From positions 3,986,159-4,050,158 of the forward strand of contig QEOQ01000508.1 in NCBI GenBank assembly GCA_010279815.1: a stretch of DNA of 64,000 bases, in the 5' to 3' direction. The position numbers and the translations under genes are program-made. The DNA is from Brachionus plicatilis. Its lineage: Eukaryota; Rotifera; Eurotatoria; Ploima; Brachionidae. How positions within the stretch are numbered: position 1 is the stretch's first letter; each line of letters begins with the position of its first letter. Shown piece after piece: positions 44,428 to 55,500 of the stretch. Below the pieces are notes generated by a model. The model did not search any database and was not told where the DNA came from. It saw nothing but the letters and a program-made list of their open reading frames with translations.

Positions 44428-44480
44428 TTTGTTTATTTATTTGCTTTCTGTTCGAGCATACGCTCCTTCAGATAAAAAAA
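44428..44480 (-). repeat. Possible LINE 3' tail
   Basis: The minus strand reads ATCTGAAGGAGCGTATGCTC, a small hairpin, then an AAATAAATAAAC tail, like those at 13083-13137 and 6253-6300. It lies within the CTAGATAAAA element. Confidence 0.35.
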
Positions 44481-44985
44481 AAATAATAAAATAAGATAAA
44501 ATAAAATAATTAAAACAGTTTAAAAAACTTTTAAATTTAGAGTAAGTTATTTAAGAAAGCTATTATCAATTTAATTAAATGTAAATTAATTATTTAATTA
44601 GAAACTCGAGTTCAAAATTGTATTATCTAGTGTCAATTTTATCTGATGAATTAATCTAAATTTATATCAATTAATTATTTTATATAGTAAATTCTCTTTA
44701 TTTCTATTGATTTTTTTTTTTTATAGGAGTTAATTTTTTTATCTAGTGAATAAATTGATTATATAGTAAAAATAATCTTTTTTATCTAGTAGATTCATCA
44801 TTTTATCTAGTATCAATTAATATTTTGCGATCAATAATCTACTATTTTATTTTCTTTTTATTTTTATTTTACTTCTCCTAATGGATGTTAATTTGAATTA
44901 AATAAATAAATAAATAAAAAAATAAATAATCTACTCAACACAAAAATTTTTTAGAACAAAATTCATTATTTACCAAAGGAACAAC

Positions 44986-45252
44986 CAGAGTTGTTTAAAA
45001 GTCAGAAGTCTCAAGTCAAGTCCGAACTATTTTTTTTTTTCAAAAATCCAAGTCTAGGCTTTAAAATTTTGAATACTGAAGAAGAATTGTGAAGACATTT
45101 ATGCTAAAATTGCAAGAAAATTCTGATATATGGCATTTCTTTTTGCATCAGACAACCCAAGAGTATAAAAATTTTTTGATATGAAGCCTGATCTAGCAAA
45201 TTTTAAAAAAAGTCCGGACTTAGACTTTTTTTGGGACCTATAAACAACTCTG
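44986..45252. mobile_element. hAT-type MITE with 8-bp target duplication
   Basis: Termini are CAGAGTTGTTTAAAAGTC and its diverged complement ending TATAAACAACTCTG. The flanks GGAACAAC (44978-44985) and GGAGCAAC (45253-45260) agree at 7 of 8 positions, the hAT-size duplication. 267 bp, non-coding. Related ends are at 21043, 36647 and 57652. Confidence 0.85.
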
Positions 45253-45783
45253 GGAGCAACTGTATTTATTCAATAGTTTTATTTAATTCTGAATGAGTTA
45301 AAGCTCAGTAAGTAAACAAATAAATAAAAAAAATAATTCAAATGGTTCAAGGTAAAATTCTAGTAAAATGAATTTTTGCTGATTCAGTGTAAACATGTTT
45401 TCATTTTTTAAATTAAACTGCGAAATTCACCAGGTTAAATGGTTTTTTTGATTATTTTGACAAATTGTATTGAAAACCTTATACTACAACCAAAAATGTT
45501 AATTACATATTCTTATTTGGAATATTCTTTCCTCACTTTCTGAACCTTGATTTTTTCTCTTTAGTCTTATGGCACGATTTGGTCAAATTAACAGATTTTT
45601 TCTTACATATCAAAACAAATTTTTGGTAAACTGATTTTTTATTCTTTTTTCTTAAACAAATTTTAATTAAAAATTTGGTAAAATTTTAATTAATTGTATC
45701 TTTAAATTTTGAGGTTCTTTGGACTTTTTTCACTATTCTTATGGCATTGTGTAATTAAGTACTAAAAGCAAAAACAAAATATT
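45253..45783. other. No gene seen
   Basis: AT-rich DNA. CTGCGAAATTCACCAG...AATGGTTTTTT near 45418 has a diverged direct repeat near 46849. Confidence 0.35.
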
Positions 45784-46036
45784 AAAAATGCCAAAGCTTA
45801 AGTTCTGAAGGACCAAAATATTCTCTGTAAATTGAAGCAACTGATAATCCTTTGTATCATCAATATATTGATTCTGCAAAACTCTTCAATAAATCTGTTA
45901 AATTCAGAAAATGGGGAATTTCAGATATTACATTATATTAAAAGTCCATCTTAACTTTAAGCTGTGGTACAGTATCAGTTGGTTCAATTTACAGAACATG
46001 TTTTGGTCCTTCAGAACTTAAGCTTTGGCATTTTTA
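45784..46036. mobile_element. MITE family II, complete copy
   Basis: AAAAATGCCAAAGCTTAAGT at the left pairs with the complement of ACTTAAGCTTTGGCATTTTT at the right. Inverted homology runs about 60 bp inward through GAAGGACCAAAA and CTGTAAATTGAA. 253 bp, no credible coding. A left-arm fragment is at 21612. Confidence 0.85.
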
Positions 46037-47144
46037 TTAAATTAAATTTAAAGTTAAATTTGGGCTTTTTTTTGGAAAATATCTCATATTCAGGGTATTT
46101 TCTGGCTTTACTCTTAGAGTCGAAAAATTTTCAGAATTTTTTTTAAATATAATTAAGTTTTCAAAATTTTTACTTTTTTTTACGTGCTGGAATAATTTTT
46201 AAAGATTTAAATCTTCTAAAAAACTTTCCTTTTGGATTTTTTTCAGAATTGTACCAGTTTTTTTTTCAATATCCGATAATTTCGCATTTTGAGCAAGTTT
46301 AAGTTAGAAATACTTTAACATGGGTGATATGGTAAAAATCTAAAACTTAATCGAAAGTTAAAAATGATGTGAGCCTTCAATACTTTTAGAGTTATATAAA
46401 TTCTCCCGTAACTTTGCCGAACAAGTGGTTAATCAGCTTTAATGCTAAGAACTGCAGAGTAATGCATTTTTGGGAGAAAAAAGCTGCATACAAAAAAGGA
46501 CGAGATGAGTTTTGATAATGGAGTCAGTGTGGTGCGTGGACTAAAAGAGACCAGCAGTGAGTGTACCCAAAAAATATTTATTTTTACACCTAAATAATTA
46601 ATATAAATACTCATTTAATAATAATCCTTAAAAAAATTAATCAATTTTAATAGCACTTTTATTTGATTATTGCTTCTTCTTAAAAATAAGAGAAATAGTA
46701 AAAGATGGAAGAATTTATGTCTTAAAGAACTGACAGAAAAGTTATTTAAATGGAAAAATTTACTTTTATAATTTTTAAAAATTATAAAAGTTAAAAGAAT
46801 TTTTAATGATTCGATTTAATGTTTATTTAAAAAAAAAAGCTGCGAAATACTCCAGCACAAATGGTTTCTTGAATATTTTACATTTTATATCCAGAAACCC
46901 CATACTCAAAGTTTTATTCATTAAAAAGAACATTTTTATGCTTTATATGGCTTCTAGGACAAAATAAATTTTTAACTTCTCGGTTCAACATACATTTTTA
47001 AATTATGCCTCTAAATAATTTAAATAAATTAAATTTTTTTCGATCACCTGATTTTTTAGCTTGTGTTTGTGAACACATCTCTATGCTGATGTAACATCAA
47101 TTATTTAAGCTCTCAAAATTATTTTTGAGTAAATATTAAAAAAA
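46037..47144. other. Intergenic, upstream of the DUF1295 gene
   Basis: AT-rich. A G+C-richer patch at 46430-46570 carries a 61-codon minus frame with no known domain. No promoter motif is distinct. Confidence 0.35.
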
Positions 47145-48107
47145 ATGAGTATAAACGGCATAGTTGCTCCTTACCTTGGATTGTGGCATGATCCAGTGTT
47201 CCGCTATTTCTTAATTGCTTGCGGAATCCTCTCGCTTATCTGCTGGCTGGCCACAATAATCACCGATAACTACTCTCAAGTTGACAGACTTTGGTCCATA
47301 ATTCCAGCGGTATACGCTTGGTTTTTTGTATATTTCGGCTATCAGACAAATGCTGAAAGGTGCACTCGAAGCTCAATCATGGCTGCTTTGGTAACACTTT
47401 GGGGCGCTAGGTTAACATACAATTTTTGGAGAAAAGACGGATACAACCTAAAAACCGAGGACTATAGATGGATTTATGTAAGAAAAATGTTTTTCTATCC
47501 ACAATACAAAATACCTTATCATATATTTAACTTTGTGTTCACTGCTGTGCTTCAAAATCTGCTCCTAATGTTCTTGGTGGTGCCAGTATGGTTTGTTCAG
47601 ACAGATAAAAATGTTCAAAGTAGTCTTAACTCTTTCGATTACCTGAATATAGTCCTATTTTTGAGCTTTTTGGTAATCGAGACTATTGCTGACCAACAGC
47701 AATGGGTTTATCAGACCAGAAAATACGACTGGATTGATAACAAAGAGTCCAAGAAAACAAAATACTCGCAAAATGAGATTGAGGATTTTAAGCGAGGTTT
47801 TTTGATCAAAGGTCTTTTTAAATACTCGAGGCATCCAAATTTTTGGGCCGAGCAATCCATCTGGTGGATTGTTTATTCATTTACTTTGTCCTCTCAAATG
47901 GACTTTTTGAAGACCAATTTGTCAATTGGAACATTAGTTAATTATTCATGCTTTGCCACTGTTTTTTTGACCAGCTTATTTCAAGGATCCACTATTTTGA
48001 CAGAATGGATTACTACTAAAAAGTACCCTGAGTATAAAAATTATAGTGACCGGGTTAGCCGATTTTTTCCTTGGTTTACAACTTATCAGCCCGGCAAGAC
48101 AAAATAA
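47145..48107 (+). CDS. DUF1295 / steroid 5-alpha-reductase-like membrane protein
   Basis: A single-exon 320-residue multi-pass protein (about six or seven hydrophobic segments). Family blocks are QVDRLWSIIP near residues 46-55, WGARLTYNFWRKDGY near 86-100, ETIADQQQW near 178-186, GLFKYSRHPNFWAEQ near 224-238 and the C-terminal YPEYKNYSDRVSRFFPW. RHPNFWAEQ and the terminal Y..Y...V..F.P motif are the DUF1295/steroid-reductase C-terminal signature, where related enzymes (SRD5A, ICMT-like) bind NADPH or cofactor. The substrate is unknown; members of this group are often annotated only as DUF1295 oxidoreductases. ATG at 47145 follows an AAAAAA context and is the first Met. It has no operon-like partner, and the ABCA gene begins 1.4 kb downstream on the same strand. 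Confidence 0.9.
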   Translation: MSINGIVAPYLGLWHDPVFRYFLIACGILSLICWLATIITDNYSQVDRLWSIIPAVYAWFFVYFGYQTNAERCTRSSIMAALVTLWGARLTYNFWRKDGYNLKTEDYRWIYVRKMFFYPQYKIPYHIFNFVFTAVLQNLLLMFLVVPVWFVQTDKNVQSSLNSFDYLNIVLFLSFLVIETIADQQQWVYQTRKYDWIDNKESKKTKYSQNEIEDFKRGFLIKGLFKYSRHPNFWAEQSIWWIVYSFTLSSQMDFLKTNLSIGTLVNYSCFATVFLTSLFQGSTILTEWITTKKYPEYKNYSDRVSRFFPWFTTYQPGKTK

Positions 48108-49523
48108 ATCGAAATTACTCAAAATTAATTTTATTTTAGTTTTAGAATTTCAATTTTTTTTTTTCTATTAATTAAATATTTATTAAGTAAAATTATTTCA
48201 AATTATTTTTTTACTTTTTTTGAAATTTTTTAATTGCGCTGTTTTTAACAGTTCTTTAGCATTTTAAAATTTAACTAAGTAGTTTATTTTCAAATTTTAA
48301 ATTGAAAAAAAAAGCTTCACGTACATTTTTTGGTGTTAAAAAAATCAAACAAATTTAAAAGACCAGTGATTTCAGACAAATAAAAAAAAAAGAAAGAAAT
48401 TTTAAATTTTAAATTCAGAAATAAATAGGGTTAAGGTTTAAAGGTAAATGAGGTTTACTGTTTCATAAATCCAAGTAAATAAAAAATTGAATATTTTATT
48501 TAAAATTACTTGAATAATTTGTAATTTTATGTCAAAATGTAAAAAAATTATTCTGATCTTTAGTACTTTAATTGCGTGGTACTATTAAATAAAATTAAAA
48601 GAAAGTTTCTAGTTCCAAATCTTTATTTAAAACCAAAACTGAAACTAAAACTAAAATATAACATAGAATACAAGAACAACAACAGATAAAGAAAGAGAGA
48701 TAGAGACAGGGCCTGGGTACAGGAGGTGTTACAGTACATAAAAAAAAAATTTTATTTTATTTATTACATTTTTATGAAATTTTCCTTAATTAACCTTAAT
48801 TATTTAGTAAACTTTAGATCACAAATAGAAGCCCACGAATAATTGATTCTGGGATGTTTTGTTTACGCTAATTTAAATTCTCAATTAATTTGAAAAATAC
48901 ATTTTTTAAATAATGATCAAAATATTATAGATTTTAGGTGATTGTAAAATTATAATAAAGTAAATTTTTTTAATTTATTTTGTTTTATTGTGTCTATGTC
49001 AGAATTTTTGGACCCATATACTTTTTTACTCTTTAAAATTCAAGATTAAGAATTGGCGAAAAATAACCTTTATTTATTTGCAATATTGAAACAAAAACAT
49101 AATTTTAATTTAAACCAATACACTTTTTTAGCTTTATTTTAATGCAAGGGAAAATCAGGGAATAATGAAGTCAGAATTTTTACTAAAAATTAAAATTTTG
49201 ATAAATAAAGAGATGATCTCTTTATTTTTAAATAAATGAAATTGATTTTGAATTTTTTTACAAAAAATTAACCAGAGGTTACTTAATTAAAATTTTAAAA
49301 AAAATATCAAGAAATTTGCTTGAATTTGAAAATCATCAAGGCTTTGATTGCTTGGCTAATTTCAAAAATCCAAATTATCTAATTTAAGAAAAAATAATTA
49401 ATCAAAATAAATATTTGTTCAAATTATAATTTATATAATTTAAACACAAAAAAAAACCAATTTAAATCATAAAAATTTCTTATATAATTATTCAAATATA
49501 AAACAATTTTTGAAATTTTTAAA
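48108..49523. other. Intergenic, DUF1295 gene to ABCA gene
   Basis: AT-rich. At about 48630-48745 repeated AAAACTAAAACT, AGAACAACAACAG and AGAGATAGAGACAG, with GGGCCTGGGTACAGG, form a composition patch that could be a short retroelement. No gene. Confidence 0.35.
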
Positions 49524-52500
49524 ATGCAAGTACTCAAGTCTGCTCCAAAAAATCTCAAAAACATTTTCCAAAATCAGACATTCAGACAATTGCTAATTTT
49601 GATCTGGAAAAACATTTTGATCATCAAACGAAATCCTTTTGGACCACTCATTGAAATTTTACTTTCCATTTTTTTTATATCATTTATTATCATCCTACGA
49701 TTTTATGTCGAAATAATCTATTTCCCACCGATATCAAATCCCATTTACAACATCATAGACTTTTTTTATAAAACAGCTTCTCAAGACCTCATTTTATTCT
49801 ACCCGAATATCCCACTTGTACAAAATATTGTAGACCGGGCTTTTCGAGTTATAAAAAGTCAAAAATACTGGCTTAATTTATCAAGTAAGACAAAAATTTA
49901 AAAAATTTTTTAAAAGTGATTTTTTTCTAAGTTCAAGGCACCAATGATTCCGAAGTGACCAATTTGAATTTTTACACAGCAAACAGACTTCTTGCTTTTA
50001 TTGCATTTCCTTTCGGCAACCAAACTTTATTGCCAAATAAAGTCGAATATACCATCACTACTAGAGAGTAAATTAAATTTAGTTAAATAAAAAAAATAAT
50101 TTTTTTTTAATCCCAGGCAAAATGATTTTGTCTACAATGTCGGAAACATTTTTTATCCTCAAAAAGAATTTATGTTCGGAAAGTCTCCAGTACAGCTTTG
50201 CCAAGGTAATTAAAAAAAATTTAAAGAATTTTATTTTAGATTTTTTATTTAGACAGCAAACACTTTCGTTTATATAACACATTTAATTCTATCAAATATG
50301 CACTAGACCTTAGTATTATTCAAGAAATGACCAAGGTTCCAATGAACAATCCGAGAAATGTAAATAATTGAAGTCAAATTTTTTGAAGTAAAAAATATGT
50401 ATTTAATAAAAAATTTTAAAGATTAAAATTCAGCAAATTGGGTGTCCAGGCTATCTAAACGACGAGCTCAAGTCATCATTCAGCTTCCTGATTCCTTTGG
50501 TCATTCAATTAGGTTTTCTGGTACCTTTAATAAACACAATCGGTCAAATAGTTCGAGAAAAGCAAACAAAAATGAATGAATACTTGAAAATAATGGGCAT
50601 TAAGCCCTATGTTTACAAACTAAGCTATTGTATCAGATTGGGTCTTATCTATTTGTTGATGAGCCTTATGGTTACATATTTTTGCACTTTAGAATTAGAA
50701 CCAAAAAGAGAGGAAGAAAGACTGGCAAAAAAAGTTCTCTTAAAGCATGTACAATTTTCCACCATTTTTATATCAATGATGGTCTATTCGATCCAAAGCA
50801 CTTTATTTGTCATTTTTATCTCTGTATTTTTTACCAAACGTAAGATGAGTATTTTTGCAAAAATTAATTTTATACTCTTGTTTTTATTTAGCTCTAGTGG
50901 CCAAACTGGTGGTCATTTTGATATGGACTGTTTCAGGTGTGAATCTTTATAACGATTTAGAAAATTTTTGGAAATATTTTTTTTGCATGTTTCCAAATAC
51001 GGGTCTAATTCTATCATTTCAGCTCTTTTACCAGTACGATAGAAGTGGTAAGCTGAATTTTAAAGGACATCTTCAAAAAATTTTAAACTTGTCTTTTATC
51101 TTTTAAGATCAGATTAAAGTAAAGATTTAAGATTTAAAAAGCATAAATACTCTCAGCTTGGGTTTTTGATTTAACAAAGAAGAAAAAAAAATATATTTTT
51201 ATTTTACAGTCTAGAAAAAAAAATTTTTGGTTTAGGTGAAGGTTCAAAAATTTAGACTCTAAAATATTTTTTTTTCAATTTTCAAATTTCACTTCTGAGA
51301 TTTTTTTTCGAGCACTTAAAATCAAATAACAAATTCTAAAGCTCGCAAAAATTATTTTAAGAATTGTTTTGGTTTTTTTTGGCAAAATGTAGAAAATTTT
51401 ACATTTTTACATTTTCATATTTTTAGATTTTTTGTGCAAAATTTCATAAAATTTTTATTTTAAATTTTGGTAACTAAATAATTTAGAAGAGTTTTTTTAT
51501 TTTCTGAAATATTGCACAAAAAATCTAAAAATAAGAAAATGTAAAAATGTAAAATTATTTCCATTTTTTCAAAAATTTAGTTATATTTTTTAAATTTAAC
51601 ATCATTTATAGGTTTATGTTTTAAATCTACAAATATTTAAAAATTACGACCGACTAGGTTCTCTTGCTAATCTGTTTCTTAATAAATAAGAAAATTTATT
51701 TGAGACTTTATTTAATAATATTAGGCAATTTCTAGCCTAGAAAAAATTAAGACAAATAAATAATTTTAAACCAAATGATAGAATGAAAATAATTTGAAAA
51801 CAAAATAATTTCATTAATTATGATTAAATTTTTATTCGTTTTTCTGTTTTTAAAAATTATAAAAAGAGAGAGTGAAAATAAAAATGGTTTGATTTTTTGT
51901 GTTTGAATTAAAATTGTATCCAATGTTGAAATAACATTGAAAAAGTTCGATATTATAAATATTTTTTTCTATTTTAAACAAAAAAATAATTTTAAGTTAA
52001 TATTACAAGCATTTTCATATTTGAAATTAAACTCTTTTGTCAAATTTTGAATAGTGCGGACTTCGACTTTTGAAAAAAAAAATTTAAATATGGACTTGGA
52101 CTTTATTTTGAAGCTTTTAAAAAACTTTGTTAAAAAGTTAAAATAATAATTTTCAATATTTTTTCAAATTTTCAAATAAAAATTAAATTCTTTCTATTTC
52201 ACTAAAAAGTTTAATTTCAAATATGAAAATGCTTCCAATATTACCTAAAAAATTTATTTTATTTGAAATAGAAAAAAAATATTTAAAACATCGAACTTTT
52301 TCAATGTTATTTCAACATTGGATATATTATATAATTCAGACACATAAAATTAAAGCAAATACAAGTAGCATTATTTTAGATTTTACAAGGAAAAATAAAA
52401 AAAAAAAATTTACACTAAATTTTTTTAATTAAGAAAAACCAATAAATAAAAAATTCAAATAAAATTTATCAAATCAGCGATTATTTGTTTCCACTTAAAG

Positions 52501-55500
52501 AATTATTATGATCACTGTCACATCTTTCAGTATTCAAAAATTAAAAGTTGGGTATTCTTCTTTCATTTTTTCAAATAACAAAATAAACCTAGTTAACTTG
52601 TTTTTTAATATTAATTTTTCGATCATAAAATCTCAGGCAAAAAAATTTGTTTTTTGGCTCACTTATCTCAATAATTAGTTGTATCCTTGTAGTTCTTAAA
52701 ATCTCATGATTTAGTAAACATTTTTAATTATAAGTATACAGACTCCTAAAGCTATTTTCCTAAATTATAAAATAGTGTATTCATTTGTTTTTGAAAACGT
52801 TTTGACCATCAAAATTAGCCGGAATCGAAAAATTTTTGGAGTCTTTCACTATTTTTGAATCTCGTTCTTGGTTTACCCTCGAACTCCAATTTTTTTTTGC
52901 AGAATCAGAAACCAGACAAAATCATAAAAATTTTTTGGACACACTCTTTTTAATTTTTGACTTTTAAGTTCATAAATTTTGATCAAAAAGCGTAAATTTT
53001 AAAAAAAAATAAAATTTTAACTTTCCAATTTATTTTATAATTTGTCAAAAAAAGATAAAGTGTCATTTTTTGTTACAACTGCACGAACAAAATCAATTTA
53101 CATGATTAAAGTAGAAAAATATGATTTAAATGAAAAATAAAACATTAAGATATAATTGAAAATAAATTAATCAAAACAAATTGAGGAAATAGCTTTAAAT
53201 TAAGATAAAAGAAAAAAATATATATATTTAAAAAGATGTCCAAATTTTTAAATATTTTAATTTTAATTTAATTTTTAAAGAAAATGATTTGGTTAATTTG
53301 TTCTCAGGACTGTATGATACCAATTTAAATATAGGCCTTGTTATTATTTCAATGATTATTTGGACCTTAATGCTTATACCGTTTATATGGTACTTTGAAA
53401 AAGTCGTTCCGTCACAATTTGGAATTCCACTTCCGTTTTATTTTTTATTTCAGCCTTCATACTGGTCCAATTTATTTCAGTACAAAAAACTAGATGATTT
53501 AACTCGTTCAAATGATTTTGTTTTGAATAATAAAGATGGTTCAGAATCAACTGTCGCATTTCTTGATGTAACAAAAGTAAGATCAATTAAATTCTCAATA
53601 AAAAATTTAAATTCATTTATTATTAATTTTTTGTCTCTTAATTTTAAAGGTCCAAGTTTTTTCATAAAAAACAATATAAAAATTTATTTTTTAAAATAGA
53701 ACTTAGACTAAAATAATTTTCAATTCTCTATAAAATTTTGAACAGTGTGCAAAGGCTAAAATGTAAATGATAAATTTGGATTTTGAGATTCCAAAATAAA
53801 AAATTTCAGTTTTTTTCTAAGAAATACCTTTCTAAGTTTTTTCGAATAGAAATTTAAACAAAAGAATTTTTTTTTAAATTGAAAAATAAATTTTATTTAA
53901 AATAAAAATGACTTGAATTTTAAATTTTTTAAAGAAATTTCAGCGCGGATCAAAAAAAAAATCAGTGATCAACAATTTGAATTTAGATTTTTATGAAAAT
54001 GAAGTAATTTCTCTTTTGGGTAATTTGTAAAATAAAACTTATTTAAAAAAGTTTAAAAAAAATTTCCTAGGTCATAATGGAGCTGGAAAAGTAACTTTTT
54101 ATATATATTTTATTAAATAACAATTAAAAAATTGGTACTGTTTGGAAAAAAAGTACTCTCATTCAATTAAGGAAAAAAATTATTTGAGGAAAAAAAAAAC
54201 AGTTAATTTAAAGCTTAAATTATATTTAAATAATGATTTTTTAAATTGTAATAAAATATTTATATTTTAACTAATAATTAACTAATCATCATTTAAAAAA
54301 TTTTTAAATAATAATTCAAACAGACAACAACATTGTTCATTTTGTGTGGTAACAAATCTTAATTGATAATTATAAAAATATTAATTTTTAATTAAGGAAT
54401 ATATTCTCCCAGTTCGGGTGATGTTTTGATTTACAACCAAAATTTACGGAATAATCTCGACAAGGTTCGTAGACTCATTGGTTTTTGTCCCCAGATTCCG
54501 ATACTATTTGATGATTTAACTGTATATGAACATCTTAAACTCATTGCCACAGTATTTAAATTAAATTCATTTAAAAAAATAAAAAGTAAATTTTTATTTA
54601 AAAAATAAAAAGATCAAAGATTATCCTCAAACTGAAATCGAAATAGAGATTCATAAAATTGCTGCTTTTTTGAATTTAGAAGAGTACATTTCTAAAAGAG
54701 CTAAGAATTTGTCGGGAGGTACCAAAAAGCGCTTGAGCATTGCGATGGCATTGATTGGCGACCCCAAAGTACTGACTTTTACATAATTAATTTTAAAAAA
54801 TAATGATTTTTTTAAAGATAATAATTTTGGATGAACCATCTTCTGGCATCGACTCTAAAAATAGAAGACAATTGTGGAATATAATTCGAAAATTTAAGCT
54901 CAACAAAACTATCATAATATCAACTCATTATTTGCAGGGTAACAATTATAAAAAGTTAAAGTTAAATTATTAATTAATAAATTTAGAGGCGGATTATTTG
55001 AGTGATAAAATTGGAATATTGAACAAAGGCAGTCTTAAGTGTTACGGAAATCCGAAATATTTGAAATCAAATTTTTGTCAAGGATACAAATTGGTAGTGA
55101 AAAAGAGCGAGAATTTCAATGAAATAGTTCTCAAAAATATAGTTGAGTTATTCGATGAAAATTACCTGATTGAAGCTAATTACCATAATGAAATTTCCCT
55201 TTACGTGAACATCAGCTCTTCTCATGAAATCTATCAATTTCTTAAAAACATAGAAGATAACAATATCTATATTGGCTATGAAAGTTATTCGATCAGCTCA
55301 CCAACTTTAGAAGAAGTTTTTCTCAGGTAAACTCACTTTTTTCATTTTATAAAACTTAAATTTTTTTAAAGAATGGGAAAATTGGAAGATGAAGGCATAA
55401 GTAATTTCAGCAGAAACAAACCAGAAATTGAAAATCATCAAATTACAAAAAGTATTTCTAAATTGTTATTTGAATTTTTAATTGACAAATAATTAATTAA

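Larger units (their letters stand above)
43972..44820. mobile_element. TIR element with repeated CTAGATAAAA motifs
   Basis: TAATTGAACTAG plus AAAATGATGAATTTTACTAG at the left pairs with the complement of CTAGTAGATTCATCATTTTA and CTAGTATCAATTA at the right. Both subterminal regions carry many ACTAGATAAAA-type motifs, pointing inward from each end. A 69-codon ORF lies inside. Multiple subterminal copies of a short motif are typical binding sites for a DNA transposase. Confidence 0.7.

Noticed and set aside
52223..52432. 69-codon ORF in ABCA intron 6
   Set aside because: It lies in the right arm of the inverted-repeat element and has low-complexity composition.
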